Assembly (NCBI RefSeq): GCF_910594005.1
Contig: NC_057832.1
Span: forward strand, 99,769,152 to 99,833,151
DNA: 64,000 nt
Direction of reading: 5' to 3'
Origin: Cervus elaphus
Taxonomy: Eukaryota; Chordata; Mammalia; Artiodactyla; Cervidae
Positions 54,441-64,000 of this stretch are shown here, piece after piece. The translations under genes were made by a program, and so were the position numbers. Each line of letters opens with the position of its first letter. Position 1 is the first letter of the stretch. Under the pieces are notes generated by a model. That model worked only from the letters and a program-made list of their open reading frames with translations. It was not told the origin of the DNA and did no database searches.

Positions 54441-55685
54441 GTACCTTCTCCTCCAAAAGTGAGAAATCTGGTTCCTGTGAGTCTCTTAAAATGTTGCCTT
54501 ATTTGATCAGTTCCTGTGTGCAACCAATCTCGAGCTGCAGTCACTTCTTCCCTAGAGGTCCTCTTAGTGGAACAGAAGCTCTATCCCTAGAATGGGGTAT
54601 CTACTAGTCGGATACCGCATTCTAGTCCACCCTCCTGTTCCCCTTGATCTCTGACACTCCATGATGGGTGGGCCTCCCATGGGGATGTCTCTGTCCTGTT
54701 TGGGCTTACCTGACTCAGGGGCCCACCTGCACCGCAGCGTGCTTACCTTATCCAGCCCACTTCATGGCTTTGGGAATGAATTGTTCAGAAAGGGAAGAAA
54801 AAGGAGTAAGAGTAAGAAAAGGAGATCTACCTTAAAACTTTTAAAAAATTTTATTTAGTATATCTGGGAGATCACTCTATCTATTTATGGAAGTAGAGAC
54901 ATTTTCATGCCTTTTATTTTGTACCCGTTGCAATATGTAAACATATCATGGTTTATTCCATTGCTCCTTTGTGGTGGCCAATGTTTTGCCGCTACAAATA
55001 GTTGTCAGGTCTGTTTCTGAGGCACCTGGGAAGAGTTGAGTCTGGTATTTTAGAGGTTCTGTACCCTTGACCCTGTTCTGTAGAAGCCACCAGGTACTCT
55101 TTCTAGAACATGTCCCAGATTTCAGAGAAGTCCCCCTCACTAGCCCATCCAGGGCCAAGGATAGAGGCTTGAGCCAGCCATTGGACCACAGACTGGACCT
55201 CAGGGAAGCCAAGAACATCGAGGAGTTCTGGAGACACATTGGGCTTCCCTGGTGGCCCAGTTGGGGCTCTCCACATTGAAGGTGATCAAGGATCCAATCG
55301 GAGCCTCTGTTTCAGGAAGGAATTTCTTTAGCACACACGGAGGAAGGTCACAAGTACTCTCGCTGTACCCAAATGGCCCTGGGGTTTGTTCCATCAGAGG
55401 AGCCTCAGGACCCAGGGATCAGCTGAGGAGACAACCTCCCATCAGCTGGTCTCCCTGCCCTGAACTCTAAAGGCAACCTTAAAGAACCTTGTGTGTGCAA
55501 TTCTCCTAGGATATTAAATAAGGCTTTGCCCCCCACCCCCGCCTTCAATTATGCTACTTATTTATGCAGCGCTTTTTTGCATGTAGGGTACAAAGGTACA
55601 TTTCCTCTTAACTCTTTTTTTCGCAAGTGTCAAATTATGAATTAGAAATGCTTTATGGTAGGTGCTCCTGCAAAGTGATTGATGG

Positions 55686-55723
<38 letters not shown>

Positions 55724-56316
55724 GGCCAGAATCAAATGACTGATTTTATGAATGAGATTCTTATCAGGATGACACAAGGCAGCTTCAGGAGATGAGATGC
55801 TCGCCTGAGAAGGAAGGAGACGGTATTTGGAGGGGAAGGAATTGGTTAAGAATTTTGAACACACAGGTCCTCCAGCTCCCAGGTGTGGATGGGGAGCTGC
55901 CAGAGGGAGATCAGAGAGGCTGGTGTTGATGTTCCAGAAAAGTGAGAAGAGCAATGTGGCTGGTGACTGTCCTGCCAGCCGGGCACGAATTATTCATGGG
56001 AAGGCATAGAGCCCAGTGGAAAGAACACCATGCTATCTATAAGGGGGCTGGTGTGTGGCACTGGATGGGTTCTGCTTGGCCTTAAGCAAGTCACTTAAAC
56101 TCTGAGCTGAAGCACCAGTGGCTGCTCACGTCCCACAGGGCAGGAATCCACCCTCTGCGTCTCTCAGGACCAAGTGGGTTACTAGGTACAAAGTGTCTGT
56201 GCCTAAAATCCTTTCTGCAACAAGGCAGGGTATAATAGACAGACAGACCAATAAAACCCAAGGCATTGAGGTCCAGGGCGGACAGTGAGACCCAGCCCAA
56301 GGATCCCAGGAGCAGC
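54441..56316. other. Intergenic sequence, no gene recognised
   Basis: 54850-55020 resembles an old LINE fragment. 55243-55262 holds only an isolated 20-base match to a SINE head (GGGCTTCCCTGGTGGCCCAG), too short to call. A (TG)n run lies at 55688-55719. Confidence 0.5.
55688..55719. repeat. (TG)n microsatellite
   Basis: Uninterrupted alternating GT of about 32 bases. Confidence 0.97.
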
Positions 56317-56459
56317 TTTTTTTTGTTGTTGTTATTTGTTTATTTATTTTGGTCACATGGAATCCATGTGAGACCTTAGTTCCCGGACCAGGGATCAAAC
56401 CCATGCCCCCTGCAGTGGAAGTGTGGCATCTTAACTGTTAGACTACCACGAAAGTCCCC
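56317..56459 (-). mobile_element. CHR-type SINE
   Basis: Antisense: TTTATTTATTTTGGTCACATGG tail side, GACCAGGGATCAAACCCATG, TTAGACTACCACGAAAGTCC head. Confidence 0.87.
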
Positions 56460-58447
56460 CTGGGAACATCTTGACCCTGGCCCTAGGGGGAGAGAGCTGC
56501 CTGGAGTGTGTGGGGGTGCTGTGTGGGACAGAGTGGCCTGTGGGGTGCCAGGCACCCTGGGAAGAGCTAGGACTGTCCAGGGTGAAGGCCCCGGCAGGAT
56601 CACAGGTCATTTTCCTTGCAAAATGAAATTCAAATCTCGGGTTGTGTCAGTCTAGGGAAGACAGCTGGCACAGATGTGTCCAGGGAGGCTGTGGGGACAG
56701 GTGTGGACGCTGCATCACGTGCCAGCACTGCTCAGGGACCCCACCCTCTTGCTTGCTGGTCTGAGCTCTCAGAACATGGGGGCTGGCTGTTTTCACAGAC
56801 CAGTCTGGCATTTCCCCGAGGCTGTCTCTGGGGCCAGAGCTGGGTGAACACGGGCTCCTGAACCCCCACCCCGCAGGCTCCCTGGGCCCAGCTGGGGAGG
56901 CTGAGACGGCCACTTGGCCACCACCAGCACATGCATTAGTAATGGCCACTGATCCTCTGGCCCCTCGCCCTGTTTCCAGAATGGGACAGTAACCGGAGCC
57001 CAGGTGCCCCCTGCTTTCCAGACTCCTCCCTGTAGTGGGGTTATCAGACACCACTTCTTTTCCTGGTCCTTGATCTCCGCATCAGCGTGGAAAGCAAAGA
57101 CGTTATTTTTCCTCTGACATCCCGAACGTTCCATATTCACATTGTTGCTTCTTTCAGAGGCTTCTCCAAGATGGAAGAGTTAGGAGGTGACCTGGGAGGC
57201 CTTTTAGGGGCACCTCGGCTCAGGTGCAAGTCTGTCCCAGGCTGGACCTCAGTTTCCTCACATGGACTGTGTTCATCTCTGTTCTGAGGCTGGGCTTCTG
57301 GGGACCCTGGGACTTGGTCTCTGCCCTAATGGGGGTCTCAGTGGATGGTGGGGACACAGCAGGGCCACCGTCAGACTACAGCAGGCTAAGTATGTGTGCC
57401 AAAGGGTAGCAGAGGCCCAGCGGTGGGGGCTCCTGAGAGGGTGTCCCAGACCAAGTAGGTCTGGAGGATGGTAAGATTCAAGGAGAGTGGTGGGGTCCAG
57501 GAGGCATTGCTTACACCCCAACTCTCCTCTGGCCCAGGAGGGAGCGAGGAAGCTTTGGGGCGCTCCTCTCACCCTGGCCCTGCAGAAAGGGCCTCCTCCC
57601 TTCCCAGGGCCGAAGTTCTGCCCTGCCTCTCCCCTGCACCACCCTTCACCCCGACAGCTGCCCGGGGGTCTCCCCAAGGATCTCCAGCTCTGTCCTTGGG
57701 CCCATGGCCTGGTTCTGGCAGCTGTCCTTGAGGTGGGGGGAGGTTCTGGCCACTCTAAAACACCTCTTCCAGGAGTCCTGTAGCCCCCGTGGGAGATCAG
57801 GCATTGCTGTTGTTACTCTTGCTGTTCAATTGCTAAGTCGTGTCTGGCCTTACCTGAACACATCGCCCCGGGGAAGAGATCACCTCCAGGAAGGAGGCCG
57901 TCAGCGAGGCGTCCTGGTGACAGAACTAGAGTGATAAGCAGATGGATGGTGGGACTTGAGGCCCTGGGCCACGGTGAGGACATGACCCACCCTCTGAGCT
58001 CGGTTCTCGTTGGCCCACCCAGGACGCCAGGCCCCTGGGCAGGAGGGAGGGTGTCAGAGAGACAATGCCCCAGCCTGGCCAGGCTCAGAGGCCCGGCAGC
58101 AGGGGAGGGGTGGGCTCTCTCTGGAGACTCAGGGCACTCATGTCCCCAACTTCCCAGGCAGCCCAGAGCAACCTGGGTTTCCAGCGCCAGCCTTGGCCCT
58201 GGAGGGGGCACAGTCACGGCTGAGAGGCAGCTGCTGAATAATTCAGCAACGCTGGGTATCTTGATTCATTCCTCGTGGAAGGCCAACTGCCAGCCCCTCA
58301 GCCCTCCACCTGGGCTCCCCAGAGCTCCTCCACACCCCCGAGGTCTCATCAGCCTCCTCACCAGGTCGAAACCTGCTTCTCCAGCCCTGCTTTCCCCATA
58401 GCTGTGACCCTGCCAGAGCCGCCTCTGTCATCTCCCTCCCCTCTGTC
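56460..58447. other. GC-moderate intergenic sequence
   Basis: No gene was recognised. A 40-base Bov-tA scrap (minus; TTCAATTGCTAAGTCGTGTC) lies at about 57808-57850. Overlapping frames at 56647-58401 have no domain. Confidence 0.5.
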
Positions 58448-58670
58448 CTGGGGGCTCAGACAGATAAAGAACCTGTCTGCAATGCAGGAAGCCAATGCAG
58501 GAAGCCCGGGCTTGATCCCTGGGATGGGAAGGTCTCCTGGAGAAGGGAATGGCAACCCACTCCAATATTATTGCCTGGAGAATTCTCTGGACAGAGGAGC
58601 CTGGCAGGCTGCAGTCCATGGGGTCGCAAAGAATCGGACACGACTGAGCGATTTTCAGTCACTCACTCAC
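58448..58670 (+). mobile_element. Bov-tA SINE with internal 14-bp duplication
   Basis: Follows Bov-tA order (GAACCTGTCTGCAATGCAGG, GATCCCTGGGATGGG, CAACCCACTCCAATATTATTG, GTCGCAAAGAATCGGACAC). CAATGCAGGAAGCC is repeated directly near the head. Confidence 0.92.
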
Positions 58671-59276
58671 TCTCCTCTGTCTCCCGTTACCAAGTCTTTA
58701 CAATTCCATTGCAGAAACCGCTTTTATGAGATCCATCTGCCTGGACTCCACTCTGGTCCAAGCCAACACCATCCTGAAACCTCGGACAGCCCCTGGCTGG
58801 GCTCCGGCCTACAGAACGGCACTGTTTGCTCTGTGCTCAATTGCTCATATTCTCCCCTGCTGCAGGCAAACTCTGCATTCCCACATCTTAGGATCAAATC
58901 CTGCTTCCTACCCGGGTTCCGCCCATCCCCAGTGGTCCCACCTGTACCTCCACTCTAGGCCTTTCACCCCCACTCCAACCCCCTCCTGCCCACCCCCACC
59001 CCACCACACACAGCAGGATCATGTGCACTATGTTACCCTCAGGCCTAAATAAATGCCTCTTCCTCAGCCTGGAACATCGCCCCCACCCTCGGCCTCCTCA
59101 GCTGTCACTCAGCTCGGAAGATGCTGCTCAAGTCTTCCTCCTCCAAGGAGTCCTCCCTGATTACCATGGCCCAGGCCACCCTAGCTGTGTCTCTATCACA
59201 GCCCCTTCTGCAGAGTTTATAACTGTCCAGTCCTGGGTCTGTCTTTTCCACCAGGGTATGGAGTATATGACAGTGG
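58671..59276. other. Intergenic sequence with probable L2 fragment
   Basis: 58890-59225 resembles antisense L2 (CTCTTCCTCAGCCTGGAACATCG, CAAGTCTTCCTCCTCCAAGG, AGTCCTCCCTGATTACC). No gene was seen. Confidence 0.5.
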
Positions 59277-59492
59277 TAAAAGTGAAAGTGTTGGCCGTTC
59301 AGTCATGTCTGACTCTTTGCGAACCCACAGACTGTAGCCTACCAGGCTCCTCTGTCCATGGAATTCTCCAGGCAAGAATACTGGAGTGGGTTGCCATTCC
59401 CTCCTCCAGGGGATCTTCCTGATCCCAGGGATCAAACTTGGGTCTTCTGCATTGCAGGTGGATTCTTTGCCATCTGAGCCACCAGTATATAT
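59277..59492 (-). mobile_element. Bov-tA SINE
   Basis: Antisense: GGCCGTTCAGTCATGTCTGAC, AGAATACTGGAGTGGGTTGCC, ATTGCAGGTGGATTC, CATCTGAGCCACCAG. Confidence 0.93.
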
Positions 59493-59529
59493 ACTTTTCC
59501 TTGTGTGTTTATCAGGTGTCTACCTTTTC

Positions 59530-59655
59530 TTTCTTTTTACATATTTTATTCTTTTTTTTGGTTAAGATACATATAACATAAAATATACCATTTAACCTAT
59601 TTTGAAGTGTACTATGCAGTAGTATTAAGTACATTCACAAAGTTGTGAAACCATC
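59530..59655 (-). mobile_element. Old L1 (L1M-type) 3' UTR fragment
   Basis: AAGATACATATAACATAAAATATACC, CATTTAACCTATTTTGAAGTG, AGTACATTCACAAAGTTGTG are antisense L1M 3' UTR phrases. A Bov-A copy follows directly. Confidence 0.75.
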
Positions 59656-59808
59656 AGTTCAGTTCAGTCACTCAGTCGTGTCTGACTCTTTGGGACTCTA
59701 TGGACTGCAGCACACCAGGCTTCCCTGTCCTTCACCAACTCTCGGAGTTTGCGCAAACTCACGTCCATCAAGTCGGTGATGCCATCCAACCATCTCATCC
59801 TCTGCAAT
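59656..59808 (-). mobile_element. Bov-A / BovB 3'-end SINE
   Basis: TTCAGTTCAGTCACTCAGTCG, GACTGCAGCACACCAGGC, CTCGGAGTTTGCGCAAACTC, GATGCCATCCAACCATCTC match the reverse complement of the BovB tail seen at 63.2-63.4 kb in this window. Confidence 0.9.
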
Positions 59809-60349
59809 CATTGCCATGATCCATTTCCAGATCTCATGCTCCTCTTGTCAGATGGGCCTCCTCTCTTATCAAGTCAAGTCAAGGGTCAGTTCATCCCCTT
59901 CTCCTCCTCCATGCAGCCCTCCTGCACACCTTGGCCTTACACTTCTTGCCAAAGGAACACACATGGAACATTTTGCCACCGATTCATCTCCTATATTGGA
60001 GTGACTATGTGGAGTGTGGGTGCTGTTGCAATTGGCAGTGTCTGCTCAAATAAATTACAAACTGTTGAGACCCGGGCCTAGGTCTCATATGCCTTCAGTG
60101 ATACCCCCATCCTCCCTGACCCATAATACAAACCTAGGCACACAGAAAGATCCAGTAAGTACCAGGCAATGGAACTGTCTAGCAGATGTCATGGCCTGGA
60201 GGGACATTAGAGCATAAGACATGTTGGGAACTGAGCTAAGCTGTGTGTCCCCAGAGCTATTCTTTACTAATAGAGATCCAATGTTTTAGAACCCAAAATT
60301 TTAAAATATTAATATCAACGCATTTACCTAATAGCAAAACTTTAAAGAA
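59809..60349. other. Intergenic sequence, no gene recognised
   Basis: No gene or repeat could be assigned between a Bov-A copy and a CHR SINE. Confidence 0.5.
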
Positions 60350-60524
60350 AGTTCTTTTTAAAAATATTATTTATTTATTTGGCTGTGCCGGCCAAATAGT
60401 TACAGCACACAGGATCTTCAGTTGTGGCATGTGGTATCTAAATCCCTGACCAGGGGTCAAACTGATGATCAAAGCCTTTATTGGGAGCTCAGTGTCTTAG
60501 CTACTGGACTTGCAGGGAAGTCCC
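60350..60524 (-). mobile_element. CHR-type SINE
   Basis: Antisense: TATTATTTATTTATTTGGCTG tail side, TCCCTGACCAGGGGTCAAAC, CTACTGGACTTGCAGGGAAG, TCCC. Confidence 0.87.
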
Positions 60525-60582
60525 AGAAGTTTAAAGGGACTTCTATTATGAAACATTTATAACCTACTTAAAAGTAGAGAGG

Positions 60583-60885
60583 GCTTCCCTTGTAGCTCAG
60601 CTGGTAAAGAATCTGCCAGCAATGCAGGGGACCCAGTGTGATTCCTGGGTCGGGAAGATCCCCTGGAGAAGGGATAGGCTACACACTCCAGTGTTTTTGG
60701 ACTTTCCTGGTGGCTCAGCTGGTAAAGAATCTGTCTGCAATGCGGAAGACCTGGGTTCAATCCTTCGGTTGGGAAGATCCCTTGGAGAAAGGAACCACTA
60801 CCTACTCCAGTATTCTGGCCTGGAGAATTCCATGGACTGTATATCTATGGGGTCATAAAGAGTTGGACATGACTGAGTGACTTTC
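60583..60885 (+). mobile_element. Tandem Bov-tA dimer within one target duplication
   Basis: A 3'-truncated Bov-tA copy (to about 60699, ending CTCCAGTGTTTTT) is followed at once by a nearly complete second copy (GGACTTTCCTGGTGGCTCAG to GACATGACTGAGTGAC). The 14-base TAAAAGTAGAGAGG occurs exactly at 60569-60582 and 60886-60899, outside both copies, and not between them. Confidence 0.92.
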
Positions 60886-60899
60886 TAAAAGTAGAGAGG

Positions 60900-61144
60900 A
60901 TGGTCTAATGAATTCCCATGTACCCATCACTCAGCTTAGCTTCAGACGTTGTTAACAAAGGGCTAATTATGTTTCATCTACTACATGCCCTCCCATCATT
61001 GGGTTATTCTAAAACAAATTAAAAAATCATATTATTTCACCCATAAATTCAATATGTATTTTTAAAAGGTAGGTAGTCTTTGAACAAATATATACACACA
61101 ATATTAAATAATACATTTCTCACTTGTAAAAAATAATAATAATT
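60900..61144. other. AT-rich sequence before BovB
   Basis: No feature was recognised, apart from AT-rich text (AATAATAATAAT at 61131-61142). Confidence 0.5.
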
Positions 61145-63402
61145 TCCCAATATGACATCACCAGGTGGTCAATACTGAAATCAGATTAATTATATTTTTT
61201 GCAGTCAAAGATGGAGAAGCTCTATACAGTCAGCAAAAACAAGACTGAGAGCTGACTGTGGCTCAGATCATGAACTCCTTATTGCAAAATTCAGACTTAA
61301 AGTGAAGAAAGTAGGGAAAACCACCAGACCATTCAGGTATGACCTAAATCAAATCCCTTATGATTATACAGTGGAAGTGACAAATAGATTCAAGGGATTA
61401 GATCTGATAGACAGACTGCCTGAAGAACTATGGGTGGAGGTTTGTAACATTGTACAGGAGACAGTGATCAAGACCAGCCCCAAGAAAAAGAAATGCAAAA
61501 AGGGAAAATGGTTGTCTGAGTAGGTCTTACAAATAGCTGAGAAAAGAAGAGAAGCTAAAGGCAAAGGAGAAAAGGAAAGATATGCCCATCTGAATGCAGA
61601 GTTCCAAAGAACAGAAAGGAGAGATAAAGTCTTCCTCAGTGATCAATGCAAAGAAATAGAGAAAAATAATAGAATGGGAACGACTAGAGAACTCTTCAAG
61701 AAAATTAGAGATACCAAGGGAATATTTCATGCAAAGATGGGCAAAATAAAGGACAGAAACAGTATGGACTGAAGAGAAGCAGAAGATATTAGAAGAGGTG
61801 GCAAGAATACACAGAAGAACTATACAAAAAAGATCTTCATGACTCAGATAATCATGATGGTGTGATCACTCATCTAGAGCCAGACATCCTAGAGTGTGAA
61901 GTTAAGTGGGCCTTAGGAAGCATCACTATGAACACAAAGCTAGTGGAGGTGATGGGATTCCAGCTGAGTTATTTCAAATCCTAAAAGATGATGCTGTGAA
62001 AGTGCTACACTCAATATGGCAGCAAATTTGGAAAACTCAGCAGTGGACACAGGACTGGAAAAGGTCAGTTTTCATTCCAATCCCAAAGAAAGGCAATGCC
62101 AAAGAATGTTCAAACTACCACACAATTGCACTCATCTCATATGCTAGCAGAGTAATGCTCAAAATTCTCCAGGCGAGGCTCCAACAGTACGTGAACTGAG
62201 AACTTCCAGATGTTCAAGCTGGATTTAGAAAAGGCAGAGGAACCAGAGATCAAATTGCCAACATCCACTGGATCATTGAAAAAGCAAGAGAGTTCCAGAA
62301 AAACATCTACTTCTGCTTTATTAACTATGCCAAAGCCTTTGACTTGTGTGGATCCCAACAAACTGTGGAAAATTCTTAAAGAGATGGGGATACCAGACCA
62401 CCTTAACTGCCTCCTGAGAAACGTGTATGCAGGTCAAGAAGCAACAGAACCAGACGTGGAACAACGGACTGGTTCCAAATTGGGAAAGGAGTACGTCAAG
62501 GCTGTATATTGTCACCCTGCTTATTTAACTTATATGCAGAGTACATCATGAGAAATTCTGGTTTGGATGAAGCACAAGCTAGAATCAAGATTGCCAAGAG
62601 AAATATCAATAACCTATGATGTGGAAATGACACCACTCTTATGGCAGAAATCGAAGAACTAAAAGAGTCTCTTGATGAAAGTGAAAGAGGAGAGTGAAGA
62701 AGTTGGCTTAAAGCTCAACATTCAGAAAACTAAGATCATGGCATCCAGTTCCATCACTTCATGGCAAATAGATGGGGAAACAGTGGAAACAGTGACAGAC
62801 TTTAATTTTTAGGGCTCCAAAATCACTGCAGAGGGTGATTGCAGCCATGAAGTTAAAAAACACTTGCTCCTTGCAAAAGAAGCTATGACCAACCTAGACA
62901 GCATATTACAAAGCAGAGACATTACTTTGCCAACAAAAGTCTGTCTAGTCAAAGCTATGGTTTTTCCAGTAGTCATGTATGGATGTGAGAGTTGGACTAT
63001 AAAGAAAGCTGAGCGCCGAAGAATTGATGGTTTTGAACTGTGGTGTTGGAGAAGACTCTTGAGAGTCCCTTGGACTGCAAGGAGACCCAACCAGTCCATC
63101 CTAAAGGAGATGAGTCCTGGATGTTCATTGTAGGGACTGATGCTGAAGCTGAAACTCCGATACTTTGGCCACCTGATGCTGAGAGCTGACTCATTTGAAA
63201 AGACCCTGATGTTAGGAAAGATTGAAGGCAGGAGGAGAAGGGGACGACAGAGGATGAGATAGTTGGATGGCATCACTGACACAATGGACATGAGTTTGAG
63301 CAAGCTCTGGGAGTTGGTCATGGACAGGGAAGCCTGGCATGCTGCAGTCCATGGGGTTGCGGAGTGTGGGACACGACTGAGCAGCTGAACTGAACTGAAC
63401 AT
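61145..63402 (+). mobile_element. BovB (RTE-type) LINE, 5'-truncated and inactive
   Basis: About 2.26 kb of the roughly 3.2-kb BovB element, missing the 5' part including most of the endonuclease. Pieces of the ORF lie in several frames: ELWVEVCNIVQETVIKTSPKKKK (61302-61523), the reverse-transcriptase start with SGGDGIPAELFQ and FIPIPKKGNAKECSNY (61906-62199), INYAKAFD near 62330, and the C-terminal VMYGCESWTIKKAERRRID (62864-63133). The frame is broken by stops near 61521, 62197 and 62617 and by a one-base shift near 62345. The catalytic YADD position reads CGND (62620-62631). The 3' end matches the Bov-A/Bov-tA tails elsewhere in the window. Confidence 0.95.
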
Positions 63403-63446
63403 GATCACTCATTGTTCAAATATCCCCAATCGTCTCATAATTTTTT

Positions 63447-63754
63447 TCTTTAAAAGATTTATTTTTGGCTGTGGTGGGTCTTTGTTGCTGTGCGCAGGCT
63501 TTCTCTAGTTGCAGCAGGCAGAGGCTACTCTTCGTTCTAGTGCACGTGCTTCTCACTGCAGTGGCTTTTCTTGTTGCAGAGTGCACGCTTTAGGGCTTGC
63601 GGGTTCCGGTAGTTGCAGCCTGTGGGCTCAGTAGTTGTGGCACTTGGGCTTAGTTGCCTTCAGGCACGTGGGATCTTCTTGGACTAAGGATCAAGCCAGT
63701 GTCCCTTGCATTGCAAGGTGGGTTCTTAACCACCAGATCAGCAAGGAAGTCCCT
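63447..63754 (-). mobile_element. CHR-type SINE, long form
   Basis: Near full length, antisense: TTTTTGGCTGTGGTGGGTC tail side, GGCTTTCTCTAGTTGCAGCAG, TCAGTAGTTGTGGCACTTGG, AACCACCAGATCAGCAAGG, AAGTCCC head. Confidence 0.9.
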
Positions 63755-64000
63755 GGGACTTGTTCAAAGAGTTGTCAGGGGGGAGATAAAGACCTTTTTT
63801 CCTTCTCTCCTTCCTTCTTCCTACTGCCTAGAACTTGGGATGTGATTTCTGAAGCTCTAGCAGCTCTCTTGGACTATGAGGTGACATATGAAAAGTGGAA
63901 GCCAAAGTAAGGATGACAGAGAAGAAGAGAGTAGGAACCCACTTCACTGTTATTCCTAGTCTTTATTACAGAATAATTTAACATTAGGTTCAGTTGTAAA
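63755..64000. other. Window end, intergenic
   Basis: A short stretch with no recognisable feature. The next gene to the right (UBE2H in human order) is not reached. Confidence 0.5.

Noticed and set aside
55243..55262. SINE head match
   Set aside because: Only 20 bases with no body or tail; too short to call an insertion.
1..64000. CRISPR array, operon or phage-like system
   Set aside because: The DNA is plainly mammalian. Repeats are dispersed SINE/LINE copies, not regularly spaced, and there are no prokaryotic gene structures.
58671..64000. UBE2H 3' end on the minus strand
   Set aside because: Expected to lie further right by human gene order, but no recognisable UBE2H coding or 3' UTR sequence is visible before the window ends.

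Overview
This window is nuclear DNA from a ruminant, most likely cattle or a close relative. It carries many Bov-tA SINEs, a BovB LINE, CHR-type tRNA-Glu-derived SINEs and older mammalian repeats (MIR, L2, L1M, MER5A, MaLR LTRs). Only one protein-coding piece can be supported: the terminal coding exon and 3' UTR of NRF1 (nuclear respiratory factor 1), read on the + strand at the left edge. About 12-17 kb downstream, on the opposite strand, lies the complete miR-183/96/182 sensory microRNA cluster. This is the same order and orientation as recalled for human chromosome 7q32 (NRF1 followed by MIR182, MIR96 and MIR183).

Layout. 1-2323: last NRF1 intron, with a mariner-type MITE. 2324-2487: final NRF1 coding exon. 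2488 to about 4370: its 3' UTR, with a (TG/TA)n microsatellite, a miR-182 seed match and an AATAAA signal. 4.4-16.8 kb: intergenic DNA with MIR, CHR, Bov-tA, L1M, MER5A and L2 fragments and an inverted duplication (10.27-10.50 kb against 11.65-11.88 kb). 16.87-21.77 kb: pre-miR-182, pre-miR-96 and pre-miR-183, all on the minus strand. 25.4-29.8 kb: a large CpG island upstream of the cluster on its own strand, holding two candidate minus-strand promoters (CCAAT/GC-box near 26.71 kb, TATA near 28.35 kb), each followed by a consensus splice donor. No young SINE or LINE is visible from 17.8 to 31.4 kb. 31.4-64 kb: repeat-dense intergenic DNA with nested L1/SINE insertions, two MaLR-like LTRs, a second GC-rich patch at 44.5-45.2 kb and a truncated, inactive BovB LINE at 61.1-63.4 kb. 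No protein-coding gene is visible there.

How it fits together. The three microRNAs are probably cut from one primary transcript starting in the CpG island and running leftward. NRF1 converges on them from the other side. A 7-mer site for miR-182 near the end of the NRF1 3' UTR raises the possibility that the cluster tunes its convergent neighbour. The long open frames in the GC-rich centre look like composition artefacts. No unknown protein system was found. The less explained signals are the inverted duplication with a perfect palindrome at its edge, an interleaved inverted repeat at 29.82 kb, and the promoter architecture of the cluster. Human sequences used for comparison are from memory.
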